From Aedoeadaptatus coxii (lineage in GTDB: Bacteria; Bacillota; Clostridia; Tissierellales; Peptoniphilaceae), in the NCBI RefSeq assembly GCF_903819215.1, contig NZ_CAIJCT010000016.1: 64,000 nt of DNA. One strand, given 5' to 3'. The notes beneath the pieces were generated by a model. That model did no database searches. It had not been told where the DNA came from and saw only the letters and a program-made list of their open reading frames with translations. The position numbers and the translations under genes were made by a program. Position 1 is the first letter of the stretch; every line of letters starts with the position of its first letter. Below are positions 44,576 to 53,130 of the stretch, piece after piece.

Positions 44576-46555
44576 TTATTTCAATGCGTTTAAAATCGCT
44601 TCCTGTGCCGCTTTCGATGTGGCAGTGGCGCCGCTTACGGTGTCCGCCATTCCCTTTACTTCTTTGGCGTCTTTGCCTAGGAATTTATCCAGCATCTTGG
44701 CGTCGATGTATGCGTTGTGGCGTTTGGCGCTTTCACCGTCCGCCTTCGTGTTGTCTTTTATGGCGGTAATCTTGCTGTCTTTTACCGTCACATCGGCGAC
44801 AAAATCGTATCCGAAGCTTCCCACCGGTGCTTTGCCCGTGTAGCTTCCGTCTTTTTTACCTTCCCCTTCTTTAATGCCTTCTTTAGCGGTGTAGGTAAAT
44901 TCCAATGCGCCGTAGCCATAGGTTTCCACTTCGATCTTGTAGCTTACACCTTTCATAAAGACGGGTGCTTTCTTGCGACCGAAGGTAACGGCTTCGCTAA
45001 TGCTGCCGTCTTTTAAGAACATGGGGTTCTTTTGGTAATCCCCTTTGGTTCCGTGGTGGCCCACAGGTTCGATGTCCATGGCTTTATCTTTGATCGGTTC
45101 GTTACCCTTTAAGGGCGTTACGACGATTTCTTCGATGTTTTGTTGGAAGTTGGCGTAATCATTGTCGGAAATAGTGAGTTTGCCGTCTTTATAAGCTAAT
45201 TTCGCGCCTTTTTCGATGACGAAGAAGGGATATTTCCGCGGGCTTCCGTGGCCGCTTTCGAAATCCGGGGAGCGGTATTTTCCGCTTTCATCCACAATGT
45301 TCACCATGTATTTTCCGGCTTTCAAATCGCCTGCGATGGTAAGATCGAAACCGTCTTTTGCCGCTTTCCATTGAATCTTGGAGCTGTCGATGAGATTTTC
45401 GCCATTGTAAATGCCGGCGTTGACGCTGACTAATTTTACCTTAAAATCTTTCGGCAAATTGTTTTTGAAATGAACGGTAACCCCTTGTTTCGTGACCATG
45501 GGTTTTTCCGCTACGAGGGTTTCTTTTTCACTGAGGAATTTCTTCCCTTCTTTTTTATCGAATGCGTTTAAAATCGCTTGTTTGAAAGCCTTACCCGTTT
45601 CCGTGGCGCCGGTTAAAGCATCTACTTCCCCGTGGTTCACTTTAAGCGCTTCGACACCTGCGCGATCCAAGCCTTTCACTTTATCGTAGAATTTTTGCTC
45701 TTTTAATTGATTGAAGAAAGGCGCGTTCTTCTTTTCGAAGAAATCTTTCTTCATGCCGGGAGCCAGACCTTTTTCGATGGTTTCGTTGTCTTCCACCGAT
45801 TGAATCTTTCCGTCTTTACCTACCGTCACTTTCACGCGCACATTGTAAAAGGGCGGGTGAACAAACGGTGCGATGGCGGGATATTGTTGTTGATCTACAT
45901 TGGCATCGCCGAAAAGCACGCCCTCTTGCACCTGAGGCGCTTTTTCGTTTCCGAACGCTTGGAAGACGATTTGAGCGAATTCCGCGCGGGTAATGCCGTC
46001 TTTCGGGCGAAGGCTGCCGTTGTCTCCGCTGACGATTTTTTGATCCACCAAGAAGTTGACGCCCTTGGCTGCCCAAGCTGCTACATCTTTTCCGTCTTTA
46101 AAAGCGTCGAGATGTTGCTTCGCTTCTTTTTCGCCGAGAACGCGGGCGAGAATGGTAAAGGCTTCTTCCCGAGTGATCTTGGCGTTGGGCGCCATTTCAC
46201 CGGCGGAGCGGCCGGAAATAAAGCCGGCCTTTACAGCTTTTGCAATGTCGTCGTAAAACCAATCCTGTACTTTTACGTCTTTAAATGCACTGATGTCGGC
46301 TTTTTCGCTGGTACCTTTGACGCGATTCATAATCGCCGCCATTTGACCACGTGTAAGGGACGCGCCGGGAGCAATATGTACTGCATCCATTCCCTTCAAA
46401 TAATTTTTATCCAAGCAAAAACGAATAGGGCGATAAGACCAGTGATTTTCCTTGGGCATATCCTCAAAACCTTGAGCGTGGACGCCGCCGTTTAAGGCGA
46501 AGCCGATGGCAAATGCCGCGGCAACTGCCGGTAAGTATTTTAGTTTTTTGTTCAT
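44576..46555 (-). CDS. SLH-domain surface protein with two covalent-FMN domains
   Basis: 659 residues. Signal peptide 1-27; three SLH repeats (about 30-200) that bind secondary wall polymer; FMN-binding domain 1 (about 230-330) with DALTGAT (Thr318); a middle region of unknown fold (340-560); FMN-binding domain 2 (about 565-659) with DTVSGAT (Thr644). D-x-x-S/T-G-A-T is the ApbE flavinylation motif, with FMN attached to the last Thr. So it is a wall-anchored flavoprotein, probably in extracellular electron transfer. Promoter and a Fur-like box lie directly upstream. Close homologues and the middle domain are not recognised. Confidence 0.88.
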   Translation of the reverse strand: MNKKLKYLPAVAAAFAIGFALNGGVHAQGFEDMPKENHWSYRPIRFCLDKNYLKGMDAVHIAPGASLTRGQMAAIMNRVKGTSEKADISAFKDVKVQDWFYDDIAKAVKAGFISGRSAGEMAPNAKITREEAFTILARVLGEKEAKQHLDAFKDGKDVAAWAAKGVNFLVDQKIVSGDNGSLRPKDGITRAEFAQIVFQAFGNEKAPQVQEGVLFGDANVDQQQYPAIAPFVHPPFYNVRVKVTVGKDGKIQSVEDNETIEKGLAPGMKKDFFEKKNAPFFNQLKEQKFYDKVKGLDRAGVEALKVNHGEVDALTGATETGKAFKQAILNAFDKKEGKKFLSEKETLVAEKPMVTKQGVTVHFKNNLPKDFKVKLVSVNAGIYNGENLIDSSKIQWKAAKDGFDLTIAGDLKAGKYMVNIVDESGKYRSPDFESGHGSPRKYPFFVIEKGAKLAYKDGKLTISDNDYANFQQNIEEIVVTPLKGNEPIKDKAMDIEPVGHHGTKGDYQKNPMFLKDGSISEAVTFGRKKAPVFMKGVSYKIEVETYGYGALEFTYTAKEGIKEGEGKKDGSYTGKAPVGSFGYDFVADVTVKDSKITAIKDNTKADGESAKRHNAYIDAKMLDKFLGKDAKEVKGMADTVSGATATSKAAQEAILNALK

Positions 46556-46570
46556 GAAAGACCTCCTTAA

Positions 46571-46585
46571 TAATATTAATTCTCA
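46571..46585 (-). promoter_or_regulatory. Fur-like operator of the SLH-FMN gene
   Basis: TGAGAATTAATATTA matches TGATAAT-N-ATTATCA at 11 of 14 core positions and overlaps the region from -10 to the start of transcription. Confidence 0.55.
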
Positions 46586-46613
46586 TTATATCGATCTTTT
46601 CCATTTTTGACAA
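46585..46613 (-). promoter_or_regulatory. Promoter of the SLH-FMN gene
   Basis: On the minus strand TTGTCA, 17-bp spacer, TATAAT. Confidence 0.85.
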
Positions 46614-46636
46614 CTCTTATCAATTTTATTTTCCCA

Positions 46637-46660
46637 ATAAAAAACGCCGGCTTTCCGGCG
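46637..46660 (-). terminator. Terminator of the G5/3D gene
   Basis: CGCCGG-AAAG-CCGGCG followed by T6 on the minus strand. Confidence 0.92.
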
Positions 46661-46665
46661 AATCT

Positions 46666-47628
46666 TTAATCTTCGAGAACGTAGACCACTACGTTTCGTC
46701 TGCCAAAGCGTCTGGCTTGGCTATTGGAGTTGTAAAATAAATCGATGCGATTACCCTTAATGGCGCCGCCCGTATCTTCCGCTACGGCGAATCCGTAAGT
46801 GGGGAATCCGTCGGCGCTTTCAATGTAAAGTTTCGTGCCTAAGGGAATAACGCGAGGGTCTACGGCTACGGCGCCAACTCTCGCCCGCGTTCCGGACGCT
46901 GTCCATTTGCCGGCGCTGGGATCGTAAGCCGTGGCGCGCATAACGATTTTCTTCTTATACTTTTTGCCTTGAATGACGTTTTCAGCTTTTTTCGTGCCTA
47001 CTTCCACAATTTTATTGCGGCTTTCCGCCAACACGCGGGAGCCGATGACGATGCTGCCGCGCTCTTCGCCGTTGACCGTGGTAACGAGGCGGGTTTCTTC
47101 CACCAAGCCCTTGGCGCCTTCTTGCACGACTTTTTCCACGCCTTCGTAAAGATCGGGGTTTTCTCGCACAACGGTTTCAAAGTCCATAGGTTTTTGGCGA
47201 ACCACCGTTTCTTCTTTTTCCCGATTAATGCGGAGGATTTCTCCTTTTCCGATGCGGCCGTTTAAAGGCGGCGTCACGGAATCATTTTTGCCCAGCGTAA
47301 TCTTCAGCTCTTTTAAAATATCCTCTACGCGATCGCTTTTGACGGAACGCACATACTCGTTTTCTCCGTCTTTTACGCGAACCGTCATGCCTTTTTCGAT
47401 ACGAACCTTGCCGTCTTCAGGAATGGCTTCCGTTGCGCTGGGGAAGGGAACGAAGCCTTCGGGAATGTCGATTCCCTTTTCCATAATCACTTCGCCTACC
47501 GTTTGGCCGTCGGATTCCACGGTCACGGGGGCTTTTCCCTCTGTTTCAATGAAAAACGTCTTCGCTTCTGCGGAAGAGGGGATTAAAAGGCTGAGTGCCA
47601 ATGCCGAAAGGGCCAAGGTCTTTTTCAT
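46666..47628 (-). CDS. G5 and 3D domain cell-wall protein (YabE-like)
   Basis: 320 residues. Signal peptide 1-22; two DUF348-type repeats (about 25-130, VTVESDGQTVGEVIMEKGI and KSDRVEDILKELKI); a G5 domain (about 145-225); and a C-terminal 3D domain with ATAYDPSAGKWTASGTRARVGAVAVDPRVIPLGTKLYIE, whose Asp residues match the MltA-like fold. This layout is that of YabE/resuscitation-factor-like muralytic proteins. Secreted; likely cell-wall turnover. Confidence 0.9.
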   Translation of the reverse strand: MKKTLALSALALSLLIPSSAEAKTFFIETEGKAPVTVESDGQTVGEVIMEKGIDIPEGFVPFPSATEAIPEDGKVRIEKGMTVRVKDGENEYVRSVKSDRVEDILKELKITLGKNDSVTPPLNGRIGKGEILRINREKEETVVRQKPMDFETVVRENPDLYEGVEKVVQEGAKGLVEETRLVTTVNGEERGSIVIGSRVLAESRNKIVEVGTKKAENVIQGKKYKKKIVMRATAYDPSAGKWTASGTRARVGAVAVDPRVIPLGTKLYIESADGFPTYGFAVAEDTGGAIKGNRIDLFYNSNSQARRFGRRNVVVYVLED

Positions 47629-47701
47629 CTATGTCAAACTCCTTTGAGATTCATTGCGATTAAAAGTTACAAAATGTAACCTTTCTTACATTTACTTGGC
47701 T

Positions 47702-47730
47702 ATTGTACCAATGGTCTGTTTCAGTCGCAA
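47702..47730 (-). promoter_or_regulatory. Promoter of the G5/3D gene
   Basis: TTGCGA, 17-bp spacer, TACAAT (extended by TGG) on the minus strand. Confidence 0.65.
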
Positions 47731-47750
47731 TAAATCCGACGAGTTTGTCA

Positions 47751-48386
47751 TTAATTTGTAATTGTTTTACGCAACAGTTTCCCTACGTCGCGCATAATTT
47801 TCGCCGTCATGCCCCAGACGATTTGCTCCTTTTCCTTCGCTTCTTTGTAAAAGAAAATGCGATCTTTAATGTTTCGAAAGGGCGCTACCGTGGTTTGGGG
47901 AATTAAATCGTAGGGAAAGCCGTCGTCTGTATCTTTTTTAAATTCGATAATGTGTTCCTCCGGCTCCGTGTCGAGAAAAACCGAAAGGGGCACGGTAAAC
48001 ACATAAGCCACTTCTCCCGGCTCCGGAGAAATATCCTCCACGGCAATGCCTTCAAGGGTACCGATAAAGACGTGCACCGCCCGATTGTTTCGCGCCACGA
48101 GGTAATTTCCTTCGCCGAGAATGTTTAAATGCGCAGGATCGATGCGCAGCTCCTCGATGGTTTCGCGGAAAGCCGCCTCTCTCGGCGTCTCCCCTTCTTC
48201 GATGCGGCCGCCGGGAAGGGAAACCTCTCCCGTGTGGCTGGAAAGATGAAGGGATCGCTTTTCAAAGAGCACGTGGGTTTCCCCGTCTACGTCGATTAGC
48301 GGACACAACACCGAAAAGCGATGCTCCAAACCGAGAGGTTCCGGCACGTGATGATCCAGTAAGTTTTTAATTTTTTCCCTATTCAA
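47751..48386 (-). CDS. Nudix hydrolase, CoA-diphosphatase-like
   Basis: 211 residues from a TTG start at 48386 (AGAGG 7 nt upstream), overlapping the patatin stop by 8 nt. Nudix box GGRIEEGETPREAAFRETIEEL, preceded by LSSHTGEVSLP. The pattern is that of the NudL/PCD1 CoA pyrophosphatase group. An upstream in-frame ATG at 48479 would run inside the patatin gene with no RBS. Substrate by family only. Confidence 0.85.
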   Translation of the reverse strand: MNREKIKNLLDHHVPEPLGLEHRFSVLCPLIDVDGETHVLFEKRSLHLSSHTGEVSLPGGRIEEGETPREAAFRETIEELRIDPAHLNILGEGNYLVARNNRAVHVFIGTLEGIAVEDISPEPGEVAYVFTVPLSVFLDTEPEEHIIEFKKDTDDGFPYDLIPQTTVAPFRNIKDRIFFYKEAKEKEQIVWGMTAKIMRDVGKLLRKTITN

Positions 48387-49494
48387 TGGCCAACCTCTTT
48401 CCCCTAAACAATAAATAGAGCACGCGCTCCACCATCGATTCCACCGGCGGGCGCACGTCTCCCTTTTTCCCCATGGCATCCAGCAAGCCGTCGAGAGTGT
48501 ATATCTTATCCCGATCCATATGGAGTTGATCGGCGCGGGCTTCTACAAGCCCTAAGAGCAACTCTTTGTAGCTGTATTCTTCGCCGAGATGTAAAGCGTC
48601 GGCGAGTTTCGGCCATAGATTGTCGTGGATGCCCCTCTCCGGCGATCCCTTTTCTTCCACTAAATAGCGGAAATCTTCCGTGGCGGCAAAAAATAAATCG
48701 TCGAGTCGCTTTAGCGCTTCCCTTTCGCTAAAGGGATAGAAAATATAATCCATGCCGTCGTAGCCCCCTAAAATACGGCGGCCGTGACGGTAGCCGATGT
48801 GCATTCTGCGGGAAGCGAGATCGGGATCGAAGTGCATGGTTTCCGCAATAGGTTGGGTCGGCCCGATGACAATGCTGTTTTCGGGAAACACCTCGCCTTT
48901 CGGGGGATTGGTCCTCAAAATAATGGGGTCGAGATCCCTCGCCAACACCATTTCGTAGGGAAGATTGTTTCCGATGCCTCCGTCGGCGTAAAACTTCCCG
49001 TCGATTTTAACCGGCGCAAAGACGGGATAACAACAGCTCGCCAAAATATAATTTCCGAGACGTCCCTTGGGAATATCTTCCAGGTACAAAAATTTCGTCT
49101 TCGCCTCGCTGACGCTGTAGACGACGAGCCCGTAATCTATGGAACTTTTCCGAATAGCCTCTTCGTCGATGTGGCGGTGGATCAGTTCCTTTAAGGGCTC
49201 CAGATCCACTCGCCGCATGGCCCGCGCCGTCTTGGCAAGGCTTACGGGATCGATCCCCTTTTTGATTTCTACGAGAGCAGAGGACAGCTCGCCGCCGTTA
49301 TCGAAGGAGATCTTCGACCAAATCCTCGCCAGTTCGTCAGTATTTCCCTGCACAATAAAGGCGCCATTTAAGGCGCCGATGGACGTGCCGACGACGAGGC
49401 GAATATCGGGCTTCATTTCCTGAACCGCCATATAAGTGCCCAGCTGATAGCTCCCCTTGGCGCCGCCGCCTTCTAAAACTAAACCGTATGCCAT
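48379..49494 (-). CDS. Patatin-like phospholipase
   Basis: 371 residues. Ser-Asp dyad hydrolase: oxyanion loop GGGAKGSYQLG (9-19), nucleophile S38 in GTSIGAL, catalytic Asp in DGGIGNN. No signal peptide, so cytoplasmic or membrane-associated. The ATG directly abuts the mscL stop, and the gene overlaps the Nudix gene, making a three-gene operon mscL-patatin-nudix. Confidence 0.92.
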   Translation of the reverse strand: MAYGLVLEGGGAKGSYQLGTYMAVQEMKPDIRLVVGTSIGALNGAFIVQGNTDELARIWSKISFDNGGELSSALVEIKKGIDPVSLAKTARAMRRVDLEPLKELIHRHIDEEAIRKSSIDYGLVVYSVSEAKTKFLYLEDIPKGRLGNYILASCCYPVFAPVKIDGKFYADGGIGNNLPYEMVLARDLDPIILRTNPPKGEVFPENSIVIGPTQPIAETMHFDPDLASRRMHIGYRHGRRILGGYDGMDYIFYPFSEREALKRLDDLFFAATEDFRYLVEEKGSPERGIHDNLWPKLADALHLGEEYSYKELLLGLVEARADQLHMDRDKIYTLDGLLDAMGKKGDVRPPVESMVERVLYLLFRGKRLAIE

Positions 49495-49947
49495 TTATTT
49501 CTCCATTTCCGCCGTGCAATGGGGGCAACGTGTGGCTTGAATATTCATTTCCTCAAAGCAATAAGGGCATTTTTTCGTCGTGGGCGCCGCCGCTTCTTCG
49601 TGAACAAAACGACTCTTCAACTTGCCGATTTGCTTGATCGCCATAAAGATGACGAAGGCGATAATGAGAAAGTCGATAACGTTTTGAATAAAATTGCCGT
49701 AGGCCAAAATAGGCGCGCCACTTTCCGCCGCTTCCACGGGATTACTGTAGGCCTTGCCGTCCAGTGCCAAGTACATTTTCGTAAGATCGATGCCGCCGAG
49801 GATGAGGCCGATCAAGGGCATTACTATATCATTCACGAGAGAGGTTACGATTTTTCCGAAGGCACCGCCGACGATAACCCCGACGGCCATGTCCAAGACA
49901 TTGCCCCTCGCGATAAAATCTTTAAATTCGCTCAGTGTTTTTTTCAT
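49495..49947 (-). CDS. mscL: Large-conductance mechanosensitive channel with C-terminal zinc ribbon
   Basis: 150 residues from ATG 49947 (AAGGA upstream). N-terminus KTLSEFKDFIARGNVLDMAVGVIVGGAFGKIVTSLVNDIVMPLIGLILGG is a textbook MscL TM1; TM2 is at about 85-105. The end carries CPYC-x10-CPHC, a small zinc ribbon seen in some Firmicutes MscL. Protects from hypo-osmotic shock. Confidence 0.95.
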   Translation of the reverse strand: MKKTLSEFKDFIARGNVLDMAVGVIVGGAFGKIVTSLVNDIVMPLIGLILGGIDLTKMYLALDGKAYSNPVEAAESGAPILAYGNFIQNVIDFLIIAFVIFMAIKQIGKLKSRFVHEEAAAPTTKKCPYCFEEMNIQATRCPHCTAEMEK

Positions 49948-50008
49948 TTTATTCCTTTCCGTGTACTCACGATTTTCTCGTGCTATACTAAAGCTAAGGA
50001 GGTGCATC

Positions 50009-50431
50009 TTGAGAAAATCTTGGGATAGTTACTTTATGGAAATTACAGAAATCGTCGCCAGTCGTTCCACTTGCGATCGCGCACTCGTAGGCTGCGTCCT
50101 CGTCAATCGAGATCACCGCATCGTCTCCACGGGCTATAACGGCTCCGTCGCCGGCAATCCCCATTGCGACGATGTAGGCCACACTATGCGCGACGGCCAC
50201 TGCATCGCCACCATTCACGCGGAGATGAATGCCATTTTATATTGCGCCAAAGAAGGCATTTCCACAAAGGGTACTATTTGCTATGTTACCCATTTCCCCT
50301 GCTTAAACTGCACAAAAGCACTTATTCAGGCGGGAATTAGCGAAATCGTCTACAAAAACGATTATCGAGTGGACGATTACGCCGTGAGCCTTTTTGAAAA
50401 AAATAATATACCCATTCGCAAATTCGATTAG
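50009..50431 (+). CDS. Deoxycytidylate (dCMP) deaminase, ComEB-like
   Basis: 140 residues from a TTG start at 50009, with AAGGAGG 6 nt upstream; no ATG is as well placed. Zinc site HAEMNAI (about 70) and PCLNC (about 97). Converts dCMP to dUMP for dTTP synthesis; dimeric or hexameric cytosolic enzyme. Extended -10 TGCTATACT at 49984-49989. Its stop codon overlaps the opposing RNase H stop. Confidence 0.92.
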   Translation: MRKSWDSYFMEITEIVASRSTCDRALVGCVLVNRDHRIVSTGYNGSVAGNPHCDDVGHTMRDGHCIATIHAEMNAILYCAKEGISTKGTICYVTHFPCLNCTKALIQAGISEIVYKNDYRVDDYAVSLFEKNNIPIRKFD

Positions 50432-51006
50432 AATTCCGCTTCCTTCGCCAGGGTATCCGCCCGCTCGTTGCCTTCCACGCCGGTGTGGGCCTCTACTTTT
50501 ACGAAGTGAACCTTTAATCGATCCTTTATGGAATCATAGAACGCTTTATAGTCTATGGTTCCTTTTTTATTGCACTTCCATTCTCCCTTCGCCCAGTGTT
50601 CGATGCCGGCGTAATCGTAATGGAGAATGAGGGCGTCGTGTCCCGTTTCAATGGCCCGCTCCATGGCGACGCGGGCGCCTAAAATTTCCCCCGCCACGTT
50701 GCGCATACTCGCCATTTCTCCCTGAAAACGGCGGCTATCTTCCCAGATCACCTCGCCCTCATCGTAAAGGGCGACGCCGTAGCTGTAGCTCTTGTCCTCG
50801 TCGCGATAGGAGCCGTCTACATAGGCGATAAGACCTTCGGGGGTTTCTTCTTCTTTGGATGCCCCCATAAAGGCTTCCGCATCTTCTCTCCGCTTAAAGG
50901 ATTTATAAATGGCGCCTTTAAATCCGTGAACTTGGGATTTGCAACTTTCCCAATCCGTATAAATGCCGGGCGTTTTGCCTGCCCGTACGGCGTAAAATTT
51001 ACTCAT
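50428..51006 (-). CDS. Ribonuclease HI with N-terminal viroplasmin domain
   Basis: 192 residues from ATG 51006, overlapping the larC stop by 4 nt. N-terminal hybrid-binding domain KFYAVRAGKTPGIYTDWESCKSQVHGFKGAIYKSFKRREDAEAFM, then RNase H with IAYVDGSYRDEDKSYSYGVALY, E in GEILGARVAMERAI, D in LHYDYAG and the terminal HTGVEGNERADTLAKEA (H and D). All four catalytic acids are present. Removes RNA from RNA-DNA hybrids. Confidence 0.93.
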   Translation of the reverse strand: MSKFYAVRAGKTPGIYTDWESCKSQVHGFKGAIYKSFKRREDAEAFMGASKEEETPEGLIAYVDGSYRDEDKSYSYGVALYDEGEVIWEDSRRFQGEMASMRNVAGEILGARVAMERAIETGHDALILHYDYAGIEHWAKGEWKCNKKGTIDYKAFYDSIKDRLKVHFVKVEAHTGVEGNERADTLAKEAEF

Positions 51007-52268
51007 CGTCTCTCCCATTGATGGCGCACTTCTTCGAGAGAAAGTGCGCGCTCCAGGGCGATCTTCCGCAAATCCTCGTATTCCGGACTCGCCTTTGACC
51101 CCCCGTTCCACGTGGCGATTTTCGTGCGAATGTCGCCCCATTCCGTCTCCGTCTCTTCCACTCTTCGCGGCAATTCGATTTTTTCCAGGGGAATCTTTTT
51201 AATTCCTAAAGTCGTCGTGTGGGTAAAGAGCACGTCGCAAACATCGCGGCTCTTTTCCCCGTCGGTCAAAACGTCGAGACGATACCCCGGGCGATTTTTC
51301 TTCATGTAAATAGGCGTGTAGCTTACATCCCGCGCCCCGGCGTCAAAAAGCCGTTCCATGCAGAAGCCGAGCGCTTCCCCGGTCATGTCGTCTAAATTGC
51401 AGCTGTACCACACCGGGTTTGTGGCCTCTTCCGTTTCCACAAAGAAAATACGAAGCACATTGGGCACCACACCGTCTCGCGTTCCCGCGCCGTAGGCTAC
51501 TTTCAGCACCCGACCTTCGGGGCGAGATTTATAGCACGCGCCGATGCCCTTTAAAATAGCGGCGCCCGTAGGCGTGGTGAGTTCCACTTTGGCGTCGGGT
51601 CCCCCTAAGGGAGCATCGAGAGACGCCAAAAGATAGGCAGTGGCCGGTGCGGGCACGGGATATTCTCCGTGGGCGCAATGCACCGTGCCGCCGCCGGGAT
51701 TGACGGCGCCGACATAAATCGCATCCACGTCGGCGAGTACCGTAAAATATGCCGCTCCTAATACGTCGACGACGGAATCCAACTCCCCTACTTCGTGGAA
51801 GTGAACGGTGTCGGGATTTTTTCCATGAACCTTGGCTTCCGCTTCGGCGAGGGGACGGTAAATGGATTTCGCAAGGGCTTTTACCTCGTCGGAGAAATGG
51901 CAGGAGTCGATGAGAGCGTGAACTGCCTTTAAATCCCGGTGATGATGAGCATGGTCGTGGGAATGGTCGTGAACATGATCGTGGTCGTGAACATGTTCAT
52001 GATCGTGGACATGTGAATGGCTGTGTTCATGGGAATGGTCGTGGACACCGTCGGCTTCTGAGAGTTTTTCCTCTTCCCCGATTAAATTAAAGTAGGTGGC
52101 GGAAATGCCCGCCTTGTCCCGCTTTTCCACGATGACGTCATGGGGATGAATCCCCAGAGGGTGCAAGCCCTTTAAAAAAGGCTCGATTTTGTAGCCGCCG
52201 TCCAACATGGCGCCGATAAACATATTGCCGCTAATGCCGCTGAAAGGATCGATAAATAACGCTCTCAT
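51003..52268 (-). CDS. larC: LarC, nickel insertion for the nickel-pincer cofactor
   Basis: 421 residues in a single frame: N-terminus MRALFIDPFSGISGNMFIGAMLDGG, a His/Asp-rich tract (about 76-110) that probably stores nickel, and the C-terminal CTP-using part (NLDDMTGEALGFCMERLF). LarC inserts nickel into P2TMN to give the lactate racemase cofactor. In Lactobacillus plantarum larC needs a programmed frameshift between larC1 and larC2; here it is one ORF. Overlaps larE by 4 nt. Confidence 0.94.
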   Translation of the reverse strand: MRALFIDPFSGISGNMFIGAMLDGGYKIEPFLKGLHPLGIHPHDVIVEKRDKAGISATYFNLIGEEEKLSEADGVHDHSHEHSHSHVHDHEHVHDHDHVHDHSHDHAHHHRDLKAVHALIDSCHFSDEVKALAKSIYRPLAEAEAKVHGKNPDTVHFHEVGELDSVVDVLGAAYFTVLADVDAIYVGAVNPGGGTVHCAHGEYPVPAPATAYLLASLDAPLGGPDAKVELTTPTGAAILKGIGACYKSRPEGRVLKVAYGAGTRDGVVPNVLRIFFVETEEATNPVWYSCNLDDMTGEALGFCMERLFDAGARDVSYTPIYMKKNRPGYRLDVLTDGEKSRDVCDVLFTHTTTLGIKKIPLEKIELPRRVEETETEWGDIRTKIATWNGGSKASPEYEDLRKIALERALSLEEVRHQWERR

Positions 52269-53080
52269 TTTACCTCCAAGCTTTCATCCTGAGATCCCGA
52301 TCGAAAACCTAAAACATCCAAAGTGGTGTAAAGAATGCCCAGTTCCTTAAAATAATCACTCACCGTTTCCCGATGAAGGGACATAAATTTCGTAAAGTCC
52401 TCTACGGGCAATTCGATGCGCGCCAAATTGCCGTGAAGGCGCATACGGCACACTAAATAGCCCAATTCGTGAAGGAAAATTTCCCCCTTTTCCACAATGT
52501 TCAGATTCTCGTGCGTCAGAGGCGTGCCGTAGGGAATGCGCGTCGCCAAACAGGAATTGGACGGCTTGTTCCACGTGGGCAAATCGTAGCGGGATTTGGA
52601 AATCTTCCGCACATCCTCTTTGCCGAGCCGCGCTTCCCTAATGGGGCTTACAATATTCAGCTCCTCTAAGGCTTTGAGACCCGGACGATACTCCCCGAGA
52701 TCGTCGCAGTTGGTGCCGTCCATGACGGTGGAAAATCCGGCTTCCTTTGCGTGCTCGCGAATCGTTTGAAAAGCTGCGCGCTTGCAATAATAACAGCGAT
52801 CCTTCGTATTTTCGGCGATGCGCGGATCGCTGTCGAGACCCACCGAAACTACTTTTACCTTCCAGCCCAGCATTTCCGCCATAACGTAGGCATCGAACTT
52901 TTCCCGTTTCGGGTGGAGATCATTTTCCACATAAATCCCCAAAACATTGTCCGCGCCTAAAATTTCCGAGGCGGCAGCCATTAAAAAAGAAGAATCCACG
53001 CCGCCGGAATAGGCGATGGCGACGGAACCGTAGGGCTCGATGATGGCTCTCAGTTTTTCAAACATTTCCGTTTCAGACAT
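52265..53080 (-). CDS. larE: LarE, ATP-dependent sulfur insertase for the nickel-pincer cofactor
   Basis: 271 residues. PP-loop AIAYSGGVDSSFLM (about 22-35); CYYCKRAAF and SCLATRIPYG carry conserved Cys. LarE adenylates the cofactor precursor and transfers sulfur, in some members by giving up its own Cys (in the SCLATR position), in others with a [4Fe-4S] cluster on three Cys. Heads larE-larC-rnhA. larA and larB are not in the window. Confidence 0.94.
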   Translation of the reverse strand: MSETEMFEKLRAIIEPYGSVAIAYSGGVDSSFLMAAASEILGADNVLGIYVENDLHPKREKFDAYVMAEMLGWKVKVVSVGLDSDPRIAENTKDRCYYCKRAAFQTIREHAKEAGFSTVMDGTNCDDLGEYRPGLKALEELNIVSPIREARLGKEDVRKISKSRYDLPTWNKPSNSCLATRIPYGTPLTHENLNIVEKGEIFLHELGYLVCRMRLHGNLARIELPVEDFTKFMSLHRETVSDYFKELGILYTTLDVLGFRSGSQDESLEVK

Positions 53081-53093
53081 AGTAACTCCTTAT

Positions 53094-53123
53094 ATAAAAA
53101 ATGACCCTTTCGGGCCATTTTCC
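53094..53123 (-). terminator. Terminator of pta
   Basis: ATGGCCC-GAAA-GGGTCAT then T6 on the minus strand. Confidence 0.9.
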
Positions 53124-53130
53124 TTTTCGA

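Noticed and set aside
45707..46495. 262-residue open frame on plus strand opposite the SLH-FMN gene
   Set aside because: Antisense shadow; the opposite strand has clear SLH domains.
51003..52268. Programmed frameshift in larC
   Set aside because: The gene reads through as one frame with both N- and C-terminal LarC parts.
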